DNA from: Lentzea albidocapillata subsp. violacea
Lineage (GTDB): Bacteria; Actinomycetota; Actinomycetes; Mycobacteriales; Pseudonocardiaceae
Assembly: GCF_900100275.1 (NCBI RefSeq)
Contig: NZ_FNET01000005.1
Location: forward strand, 186,001-250,000
Length of the DNA stretch: 64,000 nucleotides
Direction of reading: 5' to 3'
Shown piece by piece: positions 34,364 to 42,383 of the stretch (position 1 is the first letter of the stretch; each line of letters starts with the position of its first letter). A program made the position numbers and the translations under genes. The notes below the pieces were generated by a model. That model was not told where the DNA came from. It made no database searches and worked only from the letters and a program-made list of their open reading frames with translations.

Positions 34364-34969
34364 CTAAAGCCAGCCGGCTTCCTCGGCGATGCGGATGGCG
34401 TCCACCCGGTTGCGCCCGTTGAGCTTGGTCATGATCGTCGTCATGTAGTTGCGGACGGTGCCGACCGAGAGCGACAGCGCGACAGCGATGTCAGGCGCGT
34501 CGGCGCCGTTCGCCGCCAGCCGGAGGACCTCCAGCTCGCGGTCGGTCAGCGGGCACTCGCCACGGTCCCACGCGGCCAGGGCGAGCTGGCTGTCCACGAC
34601 GCGTTCCCCGGCGGCCACGCGGCGGATCGCGTCGGCGAGCTCCGTCGGCGGCGCGTCCTTGAGCAGGAACCCGTCCACGCGGGCCGCCAACGCCCTGCGC
34701 AACGTCCCCGGACGGCCCAGCGACGTCAGCATCAACGTCCTGACCTGCGGCATCGTCTCGCGGATCGTCGTCGCGGCGCTCAGCCCGTCGAGGATCGGCA
34801 GGTCGATGTCGATCACACAGACGTCGGGAGCGTGCTGGCGCGCGGCCGGCACGATCTTGTCGCCCGAGCTCACCTCGGCCACGACCTCGATGTCCGGTTC
34901 GAGGTTGAGCAGCGCGATGAGAGCACCGCGCACCATGTGCATGTCCTCCGCGAGCAGAACCCTGATCAT
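34364..34969 (-). CDS. NarL/LuxR family response regulator (second)
   Basis: A 201-residue paralogue of the regulator at 7120: receiver with D9 and the phospho-acceptor in VIDIDLPILDG, then a LuxR domain (LTDRELEVLRLAANGADAP, SVGTVRNYMTTIM). The ATG 34969 follows GGAGGGGCG. No kinase gene is directly adjacent, but the double kinases at 37017 and 39340 lie a few kilobases upstream on the same strand, and their kinase modules are of the matching HisKA_3 type, so one or both are the likely partners. Confidence 0.93.
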   Translation of the reverse strand: MIRVLLAEDMHMVRGALIALLNLEPDIEVVAEVSSGDKIVPAARQHAPDVCVIDIDLPILDGLSAATTIRETMPQVRTLMLTSLGRPGTLRRALAARVDGFLLKDAPPTELADAIRRVAAGERVVDSQLALAAWDRGECPLTDRELEVLRLAANGADAPDIAVALSLSVGTVRNYMTTIMTKLNGRNRVDAIRIAEEAGWL

Positions 34970-35077
34970 CGCGCCCCTCCGCGCGACACCATATCTCCCA
35001 ACGTTCATGTCGCGCTCCACGCCACATCAAGGCGGCCCGGCAAGGGTGAACCGAGCTGCCTCGCGAAGGGATGCGTC

Positions 35078-35665
35078 ATGGAACGCAGCGTCAACGTGAC
35101 AGTCGTGTACTACTCCTCGACGGGAACGATTCACCGGATCGCCACGGAGATCTCCGAGACGGCCGAGAAGCACGGCGCCGAGGTGCGGCTGGTACGGGCT
35201 GCGGAGCTGGCGCCCGAGGCGGCGTGGCGGTCCAGGCCTGCCTGGGCGGCGCACCTGGAGGAGACCGCGGACGTCCCCATCGCCTCGGTCGACGACGTGC
35301 TGTGGGCCGACGCCGTCGTGTTCGGCACACCGACCCGCTTCGGCAACGTGTCAGCGCAGCTCAAGCAGTTCATCGACACGCTGGGGCCCGCCTGGTTCAG
35401 CGGCCTGCTCGCCGACAAGGTGTACAGCGCGTTCACCTCCGGCGGCAGCCTGCACGGGGGCATGGAGACCACGCTCGTGTCGATCTACAACATGGTCTGC
35501 CACTTCGGCGGGATCATCGTGCCGCCGGGAGGAGACCTGAATCCCTACGGCACCTCTCACGTCCTGGGCGCGGGCAACATGCCGGTCGACGAGATCGCGT
35601 TGCAGGCGGCCCAGGTCCAGGCGGAACGCGTCGTGCGCGTGGCACGCGCGCTGAAGGAGGTCTGA
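35078..35665 (+). CDS. WrbA-like NAD(P)H:quinone oxidoreductase
   Basis: A 195-residue flavodoxin-fold protein with the FMN phosphate loop YYSSTGTIHRIA and the WrbA-type GTPTRFGNVSAQLKQFID and GGSLHGGMETT segments. Family members reduce quinones by two electrons to hydroquinones. In a type II polyketide cluster a naphthoquinone or anthraquinone intermediate is a natural substrate. The gene stops 5 bases before the KASIII-like Ser variant gene, so they are one operon. Confidence 0.92.
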   Translation: MERSVNVTVVYYSSTGTIHRIATEISETAEKHGAEVRLVRAAELAPEAAWRSRPAWAAHLEETADVPIASVDDVLWADAVVFGTPTRFGNVSAQLKQFIDTLGPAWFSGLLADKVYSAFTSGGSLHGGMETTLVSIYNMVCHFGGIIVPPGGDLNPYGTSHVLGAGNMPVDEIALQAAQVQAERVVRVARALKEV

Positions 35666-35670
35666 CCGCG

Positions 35671-36678
35671 GTGCGAGTGAAGGATGTTTTCGTCAACGGC
35701 AGCGGCGTGCGCCTGCCCTCGACGCTGAACGTCGCGGACGCGATCGCGTCGGGGGAGTGCGAGCCGAAGCTCGTCGCGCGGACGGACGTCGAGTCCGTGT
35801 CCGTGTCCCCGCACGAGTCGGCGGCCGAGATGGCGGTCGAGGCGGCCCGGGTCGCGTTGGCACGGGCGGGATCCGCGCCCGACGACGTCGACCTGATCCT
35901 GCACGCCACCACCTACCACCAGGGCCAGGACCTGTGGCCGGTCGGTTCCTACATCCAGCGCGAGACGGTGCGGAACTCCTGCCTGGCGCTGGAGATCCGG
36001 CAGATGTCCAACGGCGGCCTGGCCGCGATGGACCTCGCGGTGTCCTACCTGATCGCCCGTCCCGGCAGGGACGCCCTCCTCACGTCCTCGGACCGCTTCT
36101 GCCTGCCGGGAATCGACCGCTGGAGGACCGACCCCGGAACGCCCTACGGCGACGGCGCGTCGGCTCTCGTGCTGTCCACTCGCGGCGGTTACGCGAAGCT
36201 GCTTTCCTTGGCGATCAACGCGGATTCCGACCTGGAGCCACTGCACCGCGGCGACGTGCCGTTCGGCCTCGCGCCGTTCTCGCACCGCATCCCGGTGGAC
36301 TTCGAGGAGGCCAAGCACACGTTCAGCCGCGAGTTCGGGCTCTCCTACGGCATCAACAAGGCCAACGCGGGCCAGGCGCTCGCCGTGGAGCAGGCGCTGT
36401 CCGACGCCGACATGAAGATCGGTGACGCGGACTGGATCATCCTGCCGCACTTCGGCCGCCGCCGGCTGGACGTGAACTACCTGCGCCCGTACGACATCGA
36501 CCCGGACCGCACGACGTGGTCGTGGAGCCGCACGGTCGGGCACCTCGGCGCCGGCGACCAGTTCGCGAGCTTCGACCACCTCGTGCAGACCGGCAAGGCG
36601 AAGTCCGGCCAGCGGATCGTGATGTACGGCGTCGGCGCCGGTTACAGCTGGGGTTGCGCGGTCATCGAGATGCTGTGA
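35671..36678 (+). CDS. KASIII-like protein with Ser in place of Cys (DpsC-like)
   Basis: A 335-residue thiolase-fold protein with the nucleophile replaced: IRQMSNGGLAAM has Ser at residue 113 where KASIII enzymes have Cys. A His is present in ILPHFGRRRLD, and the end reads GVGAGYSWGCAVIEML. The daunorubicin protein DpsC has the same Cys-to-Ser change and sets starter-unit choice, so this gene may govern starter selection or hydrolysis. It is distinct from the Cys-containing KASIII homologue at 18781. The start is GTG 35671. Confidence 0.88.
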   Translation: MRVKDVFVNGSGVRLPSTLNVADAIASGECEPKLVARTDVESVSVSPHESAAEMAVEAARVALARAGSAPDDVDLILHATTYHQGQDLWPVGSYIQRETVRNSCLALEIRQMSNGGLAAMDLAVSYLIARPGRDALLTSSDRFCLPGIDRWRTDPGTPYGDGASALVLSTRGGYAKLLSLAINADSDLEPLHRGDVPFGLAPFSHRIPVDFEEAKHTFSREFGLSYGINKANAGQALAVEQALSDADMKIGDADWIILPHFGRRRLDVNYLRPYDIDPDRTTWSWSRTVGHLGAGDQFASFDHLVQTGKAKSGQRIVMYGVGAGYSWGCAVIEML

Positions 36679-36988
36679 GCGGGATTTCGGCGCGCAGCCG
36701 GTAGGTTCGCTCGGGCGTGAGCACGCCAGAAGTGCCTGCGCGCCCAGCGCCAGGTAGGCCCCGCGGGACCGCAGGTTCGTGCCCGGCCGGGAGAACACCC
36801 CGAGCTGCAGGTACGCGATCGCGAGCAGGATGGCGAGCGAACTCGTGATCCGCACCGGCTACCAGGACGTAGAGGAACGCGTTGCCGAGGTAGTTGGCGA
36901 ACACCACGCTGATGACGAGGTACGCCAAACGACGGGACACCGCCGAGTGTTCCTGTAGCTGCGCCACGGCGGCATATAGGCGCGTCAC
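36662..36988 (-). pseudogene. remnant of a third histidine kinase gene
   Basis: The minus strand encodes the kinase N-terminus (SRRLAYLVISVVFANYLGNA), then after a frameshift AYLQLGVFSRPGTNLRSRG, then jumps directly to the last kinase residues LTPERTYRLRAEIPL. Both ends match the kinases at 37017 and 39340, but the dimerisation and ATPase domains are gone. This is an internally deleted, frameshifted copy of the same gene. Its 3' end overlaps the KASIII-like gene. No function is expected. Confidence 0.85.
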
Positions 36989-37016
36989 CTGGGGATTCAG
37001 GTGTTCCGCGATGGCC

Positions 37017-39278
37017 TCAGTTGAACGACAGAGGGATCTCGGCGCGCAGCCGGTAGGTGTGCTCCGGGGTGAGCCCGGCGTGCAGGTCGCCGCCGAGCGC
37101 GCGGACGCGGGTGGTGAGGTTGCCGATCCCGCTGCCGTCGCGGGACTTCCGCTCGATCACGGGGATGCCGTCGTTGATGATGTCCATCGTGACGAGGTGC
37201 CGTGAACTCGACAGCACGATCTCGCAGTGCTCCGCCTTGCTGTGCCGCAGGAGGTTCGTGACGCCTTCGCGCAACACGGTCGCGAGCGTCACCTTCACCT
37301 CCTTGGGCAGCTGGTCGCACGCGTCGATGCGGACGGTGACCTCGATGTCGGCCGCGGACAGCAGCGCCTGCGCCGACTGGGTCTCCTCGTCGAACGACAG
37401 CTCGCGGTAGCTCAGGGCCACCGACCGGACGTCCGCGAGGGCCTGCCGGGAGATCTCCAGGACCTCGGTGAGCTCCTGGCGGGCGCGGTCCGGGTCGGCC
37501 GTCGCCAGCCGGTGGGTCAGCTCGCTCTTCAACGTGATCGCGGACAGGCTGTAGCCGAGCAGGTCGTGCAGGTCGCGCGCGAACCGCAGCCGCTCCTGCG
37601 CCACCGCCGCCGTAGCGAGCTCTTCCCGTGCCTCGTGCAGCTCGGACACCATCGACCGCAGCCGGGTCAGCGCGTACAGCACGAGCCCGTGGTTCGTCAC
37701 GGCGACGAAGCCGTAGGCGACCCAGAAGAAGTCAGGACTGGAGACGATCCACATGGCCATCTGCCCGGCGACGATCGCGAGGAACGCCCACCAGCCGACC
37801 CGGCGGGGCAGAAGCAGCGCCGCGGACCCGGCGACGAAGCCGGCCACGCCCATGAGCGGGTTGCCGAAGATCCACACCGGCACGTAGACGCACATGGCCA
37901 TCACGGCGAGCACCGCGAGGCTGCTCACCAGGTTCAGCCGGACGTGTGGACGGCCGACCAGGCTCAGCACCAGCCCGAGCTCTACCGCGGTGGCGAGCAC
38001 CGCGACCGCCATCCCCGGCAGTCCGATGCGGGGATAGTCGAAGGCCACCTGGGACAGCGACATCAGCCCGTAGCCGACCACCACCGCGGTGAACAGCACC
38101 TGGGCGAACCGCATTGCCATCGGCTGGCCCGCAGGTCGTGGGTCGCTCGCCGGTTCCCGCAGCGCCGGCTCGACCGGTACCTCTGCGTGCAACCGGTAGG
38201 TGCGGTCCGGGGATGTCTGGGCGAGCAGGGAACCGCCGATGGCTGCCGTGCGGGTGGCGAGGTTGGTGAGACCACTGCCTCGCTCGGCCTCGGCCTCGGC
38301 GGGAGCACCGTCATTGACGATGTCGATCGACACCGCGCGGCCGGCGCCCGAAATGGTGATGGCGCAGCGGGTGGCCTCGCTGTGCCGCAGCAGGTTCGTC
38401 ACGCCTTCGCGCAGCACCGTCGCCAGCACGGTCCTGGACCGCGGCGAGAGATCCGGGTGATCCGTCTCGATCGTCGTCGCGACGCCGGCCGCGGTCAGCA
38501 CGGAGCGCGCCGACTCGATCTCGTCCGCCAGTGACAACTCGCGGTAGCTCGAAGCCACCGCACGAACGTCCGCCAGAGCTTCACGCGCGATGCCGAGGAT
38601 CTCGGCCAGTTCACGCAGTGCGCGGTCGGTGTGCGCACCGATCAGCTTGCGGGCCAGCTCCACCTTCAGGGTGATCGCCGACAGGCTGAACCCGAGTAGA
38701 TCGTGCAGGTCACGGGCGAACCGCAGCCGCTCCTGCGATACCGCCAGCTCGGCGAGCTCAGAGCGGACGGTCTCCAGCTGCTTCACCAGCGACGGCAGCC
38801 TGGACAGCCCGTACACGACCAGACCGGCGACCATCGACGCGATCATGTAGTAGACCTGCGAAAAGACCTCGTCGACGTACCAGGCCTGGATGCCGCCGTT
38901 GCCCAGGGCCACGGCGAAGAAGACGAGCCAGCGCACCCGGCCGGGCAACACCAGCAGCGAGCTGCCCGCGAGGAACCCGGGCATGTTGGTCCACTCGGCA
39001 GGGAAGAACAGCAGCGGTACGTACACAAGCACCGCCATCGCGCCCAGTGCCAGGTAGGCCCTGCCCGAACGCAGGTGCGCACCGGGCCTGCTGAACACCC
39101 GCAACTGCAGGTAGCCGATCGTGAGCAGACAGGCGAGGGAGCCCACTATCCGGGCGGGCGTCGCACTGACCTTCACCACGTCGAGGAAGCTGTCGAGCAG
39201 GTAGTTGGCGAACACCACGCTGATCACGAAGTACGCCAATCGACGGGACACCGATGAGCGTTCCTGTCGTAGCGTCAC
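37017..39278 (-). CDS. double-module sensor histidine kinase A
   Basis: A 753-residue protein made of two complete kinases in tandem. Module 1: membrane helices at about residues 10-150, H-box RFARDLHDLLGFSLSAI near residue 190, N-box REGVTNLLRHSE. Module 2: a second membrane region from about residue 400, H-box RFARDLHDLLGYSLSAI and N-box REGVTNLLRHSK, ending LRAEIPLSFN. Both His residues and both ATP sites look intact. HisKA_3 kinases are normally one module of about 400 residues. The GTG 39278 was chosen for GGGAGC upstream. A close paralogue follows at 39340. Confidence 0.9.
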   Translation of the reverse strand: MTLRQERSSVSRRLAYFVISVVFANYLLDSFLDVVKVSATPARIVGSLACLLTIGYLQLRVFSRPGAHLRSGRAYLALGAMAVLVYVPLLFFPAEWTNMPGFLAGSSLLVLPGRVRWLVFFAVALGNGGIQAWYVDEVFSQVYYMIASMVAGLVVYGLSRLPSLVKQLETVRSELAELAVSQERLRFARDLHDLLGFSLSAITLKVELARKLIGAHTDRALRELAEILGIAREALADVRAVASSYRELSLADEIESARSVLTAAGVATTIETDHPDLSPRSRTVLATVLREGVTNLLRHSEATRCAITISGAGRAVSIDIVNDGAPAEAEAERGSGLTNLATRTAAIGGSLLAQTSPDRTYRLHAEVPVEPALREPASDPRPAGQPMAMRFAQVLFTAVVVGYGLMSLSQVAFDYPRIGLPGMAVAVLATAVELGLVLSLVGRPHVRLNLVSSLAVLAVMAMCVYVPVWIFGNPLMGVAGFVAGSAALLLPRRVGWWAFLAIVAGQMAMWIVSSPDFFWVAYGFVAVTNHGLVLYALTRLRSMVSELHEAREELATAAVAQERLRFARDLHDLLGYSLSAITLKSELTHRLATADPDRARQELTEVLEISRQALADVRSVALSYRELSFDEETQSAQALLSAADIEVTVRIDACDQLPKEVKVTLATVLREGVTNLLRHSKAEHCEIVLSSSRHLVTMDIINDGIPVIERKSRDGSGIGNLTTRVRALGGDLHAGLTPEHTYRLRAEIPLSFN
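37041..37690 (-). repeat. near-identical block shared with 39364-40013
   Basis: The stretch coding for the second H-box and ATPase domain of kinase A is repeated with few changes in kinase B at 39364-40013. Long exact runs are visible, for example around the N-box codons near 37220-37270 and 39540-39595. It marks a recent tandem duplication or gene conversion. Confidence 0.8.
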
Positions 39279-39339
39279 AGTAGCTCCCACACGAGGTTCG
39301 GGACGCGCCACGATACGGGGCGCTTCCTGGGAAATCTCG

Positions 39340-41610
39340 TCAGTTCAACGGCAGTGGGATCTCGGCGCGCAGCCGGTAGGTTCGCTCGGGCGTGAGCCCG
39401 GCGTGCAGGTCGCCGCCGAGCGCGCGGACGCGGGTGGTGAGGTTGCCGATCCCGCTGCCGTCAGAAGACTTCCGCTCGATCGTGGGGATCCCGTCGTTGA
39501 CGATGTCCATCGTGACCAGGTATCGGGAGCTGGAGAGCACGATCTCGCAGTGCTCCGCCTTGCTGTGCCGCAGGAGGTTCGTGACGCCTTCGCGCAGCAC
39601 CGTCGCGAGCGTCACCTTCACCTCGGTGGGCAGCTGGTCGCACGCGTCGATCTGCACTGTCACGTCGATGTCGGCCGCGGACAGCAGCGCCTGCGCCGAC
39701 TGGGTCTCCTCGTCGAACGACAGCTCCCGGTAGCTCAGCGCCACCGAGCGCACGTCCGCGAGCGCCTGCCGGGAGATCTCCAGGACCTCGGTGAGCTCTT
39801 GGCGGGCGCGATCGGGGTCGGCCGTCGCCAGCCGGTGGGTCAGCTCGCTCTTCAACGTGATCGCGGACAGGCTGTAGCCGAGCAGGTCGTGCAGGTCGCG
39901 CGCGAACCGCAGCCGCTCCTGCGCGACGGCGGCGGTGGCCAGTTCCTCCCGCGCCTCGTGCAGCTCGGACACCATCGACCTCAGCCGGGTCAGCGCGTAC
40001 AGCACGAGTCCGTGGTTCATCGCGGCCATGACGCCGTAGGCGATTTCGACCGCGTTGAACCCGTTTACCCCGAAGATCACGCCCTGCGAGGCGACGATCG
40101 CGAAGAACGCCGGCCACCCCGCGCGGGGTGGCAGCATCAGCGCCGCGGACCCGGCGAGGAAGCCCGTCAGGCCGAGGTAGGGGTCGCCGTAGACCAGTTG
40201 GGGCACGTACACGAACGCGGCGAGGGCTCCGAGCACCCAACAGCGCTGGGCGAGGCCCAGCCGGATCCGCGGCCTGCTCACCACGCCCAGCGCGAGCCCG
40301 ACCGTGCCGAAGATGCCGATCGCGGTCAGCACGATCCCGGCCGCGCCGATCCGGGCGTACTCGTTGAGCACCAGCATCGTCGTCGTGAGGACGTACCCGA
40401 TCACCACCGAGGTGAGCAGCACCTGCGCGAACGTCGTGGCGATCGCCGGACGTGCCGCGCGCACTCCGGACGCGGGCGTTTTCTCCGGCGCCGGGTCGGC
40501 GGGCACCTCGGCGTGCAGCCGGTACGTGCCGCCGGGAGCGGTCTGGGCGAGCAGGGAACCACCGATCGCGGTGGTGCGGGTGGCGAGGTTGGTGAGGCCG
40601 CTGCCGCGGTCGGCCGAGACCTCCGCCGGCGCGCCGTCGTTGACGATGTCGATCGACACCAGCTCGTCGGTGCCGCAGATGGTGATCCCGCACCGGGTGG
40701 CGTTGCTGTGCCGCAGGAGGTTCGTCACGCCTTCGCGCAGCACGGTGGCGAGCACTGTCCTCGACCGGGGAGACACGTCGGGGTGGCAGGTCTCGATCGT
40801 CGCGGCGACGCCGGCCGCCGTCAGCACCGACCGCGCCGACTCGATCTCGTCGGACAGCGACAGCTCGCGGTAGCTCGACGCGACCGCACGAACGTCCGTC
40901 AGTGCCTCGCGGGCGATGCCGAGGATCTCCGCCAGCTCGCGCATCGCACGCTCGGTGTGCTCACCGATCAGCTTGCGGGCCAGTTCCACCTTCAGCGTGA
41001 TCGCAGACAGGCTGAACCCGAGCAGGTCGTGCAGGTCGCGGGCGAACCGCAGGCGTTCCTGCGACACGGCCAGCTCAGCCAGTTCGGACCGCGCGGTCTC
41101 CAGCTGGCGTACCAGCGTCGGCAGCCGGGACAGGCCGTAGACGACGAGGCCGGAGACCGTCGACCCCACCACGTAGTAGGCCTGTCCGATCAGGGGCAGC
41201 GTCGGCACGTAGAACGACTGGATGAGGCCGTTGCTCAGCACGACCGCGCCGAACGCGAGCCAGCGCACCCGGCTGGGCAGCACCAGCAACGCGCTGCCCG
41301 CGAGGAACCCCGGCATGCCCGGCCAGCCGGTGGGGAAGAACGGCATCGGCACGTAGACCAGCAGCACCATCGCGCCAAGTGCCAGGTACGCCCGGCTCGA
41401 CCGCAGGTCCGCACCGGGGCGCGAGAACACCCGCAGCTGCAGGTACCCGATGGTGAGCAGGCAGGCGAGCGAGGACACGATCCGCGGGAACGTCGCCGAC
41501 ACCTGCAGCACATAGAAGAAGGCGTTGCCGAGGTAGTTGGCGAACACCACGCTGATGACGACGTACGCCAAACGACGGGAGACCGAGGAACGTTCCAGTC
41601 GTTGCGTCAC
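39340..41610 (-). CDS. double-module sensor histidine kinase B
   Basis: A 756-residue paralogue of the kinase at 37017 with the same two-kinase layout: membrane helices, H-box RFARDLHDLLGFSLSAI, ATPase domain, second membrane region, second H-box RFARDLHDLLGYSLSAI and second ATPase domain ending LRAEIPLPLN. The second modules of the two genes are nearly identical in DNA over several hundred bases, while the second membrane regions differ, pointing to recent duplication or gene conversion with sensor divergence. The GTG 41610 follows GGGAGC. The likely regulator is the NarL-type protein at 34364. Confidence 0.9.
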   Translation of the reverse strand: MTQRLERSSVSRRLAYVVISVVFANYLGNAFFYVLQVSATFPRIVSSLACLLTIGYLQLRVFSRPGADLRSSRAYLALGAMVLLVYVPMPFFPTGWPGMPGFLAGSALLVLPSRVRWLAFGAVVLSNGLIQSFYVPTLPLIGQAYYVVGSTVSGLVVYGLSRLPTLVRQLETARSELAELAVSQERLRFARDLHDLLGFSLSAITLKVELARKLIGEHTERAMRELAEILGIAREALTDVRAVASSYRELSLSDEIESARSVLTAAGVAATIETCHPDVSPRSRTVLATVLREGVTNLLRHSNATRCGITICGTDELVSIDIVNDGAPAEVSADRGSGLTNLATRTTAIGGSLLAQTAPGGTYRLHAEVPADPAPEKTPASGVRAARPAIATTFAQVLLTSVVIGYVLTTTMLVLNEYARIGAAGIVLTAIGIFGTVGLALGVVSRPRIRLGLAQRCWVLGALAAFVYVPQLVYGDPYLGLTGFLAGSAALMLPPRAGWPAFFAIVASQGVIFGVNGFNAVEIAYGVMAAMNHGLVLYALTRLRSMVSELHEAREELATAAVAQERLRFARDLHDLLGYSLSAITLKSELTHRLATADPDRARQELTEVLEISRQALADVRSVALSYRELSFDEETQSAQALLSAADIDVTVQIDACDQLPTEVKVTLATVLREGVTNLLRHSKAEHCEIVLSSSRYLVTMDIVNDGIPTIERKSSDGSGIGNLTTRVRALGGDLHAGLTPERTYRLRAEIPLPLN

Positions 41611-41712
41611 AGCAGCAGCTCCCACGCGAAGGTCGGGACGCGGCCATGATACGGGCGCGTCCTGGGAAATCCCGCGTTTTACGATCCTCGATCGGAGCAA
41701 CATGGCGATGGC

Positions 41713-42354
41713 TCAACACCTCTGGACGACGACGAGTCCGGCCCCCGCCAGATAAGCGACCACATCTTCGACCAGCGACTTCTCCACCTGCAACGACTCC
41801 GCCACCTGAGCGATCGTGCTCTCGGTGTGCAGCAACGACTTCGCGATCTCCGTGGCGGGCGCGCTGTGCAGGATCACCTGGTAGGGACGACCGGGGCAGG
41901 CGAGCGCCTGGTCGCCGTTGAGGCGCTCGATCTCGGTACGCGGCCTCATGGTGACGATCGCGTCCTCGTCGACGGCAGGCAACGTGAACACGGCGTCCCG
42001 CGTGACGGCGACGACCGAGAGGATCGGGCCGGCGCCGTCGTTCAGGCCGAGCGAGGGCACGACACAACCACCCAGTTGGTCGAGAGTGCTCTTGAGCTTG
42101 CGCCAGATCAGGCACGGGCCGGAGCCGGTCTTCCACCGCACGAAGTTGTCGTGCAGAGCGGAGATGTTCTCCAGCGCCACCGGTCCGAGGCTCATGCGGT
42201 GCAACGCCTCGCGCACGAGCGGGCTCGTGTCCGCGACCTCGATCGCACCCCATCTGCCGTGCACCGTGAGGTGCTCGATGCCTTCGTCGACGAAGGCATC
42301 TTCCAGCAACGACCACAGCGGCCGGCCGGCCGGGATGTGCGACTGCATGGGCAC
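41713..42354 (-). CDS. SagB-like N-terminal (docking) domain protein without nitroreductase domain
   Basis: A 213-residue protein. The order of elements (RWGAIEVADTSPLVREALHR, a Leu-rich helix, LGGCVVPSLGL, LPAVDEDAIVTM, then a winged-helix-like end with VAYLAGAGLVVV) matches the N-terminal half of SagB/ThcOx-type azoline dehydrogenases. The FMN-binding nitroreductase half that should follow is absent; the frame stops and a kinase gene begins. It may be a scaffold or recognition subunit, or a truncated dehydrogenase. GTG 42354 was chosen for GGAGG upstream. It lies 29 bases after the YcaO gene, in the RiPP operon. Confidence 0.7.
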   Translation of the reverse strand: MPMQSHIPAGRPLWSLLEDAFVDEGIEHLTVHGRWGAIEVADTSPLVREALHRMSLGPVALENISALHDNFVRWKTGSGPCLIWRKLKSTLDQLGGCVVPSLGLNDGAGPILSVVAVTRDAVFTLPAVDEDAIVTMRPRTEIERLNGDQALACPGRPYQVILHSAPATEIAKSLLHTESTIAQVAESLQVEKSLVEDVVAYLAGAGLVVVQRC

Positions 42355-42383
42355 CACGGCGCCTCCGCTCTGGCAGGTGTGCG

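Noticed and set aside
39205..41649. Long plus-strand frame opposite the double kinase B
   Set aside because: The minus strand holds H-box, N-box and membrane segments; the plus-strand translation is low-complexity and has no motif.
41713..42354. Complete FMN-dependent azoline dehydrogenase
   Set aside because: The nitroreductase half with its FMN-binding residues is absent; the frame ends about 100 bases before the next gene.
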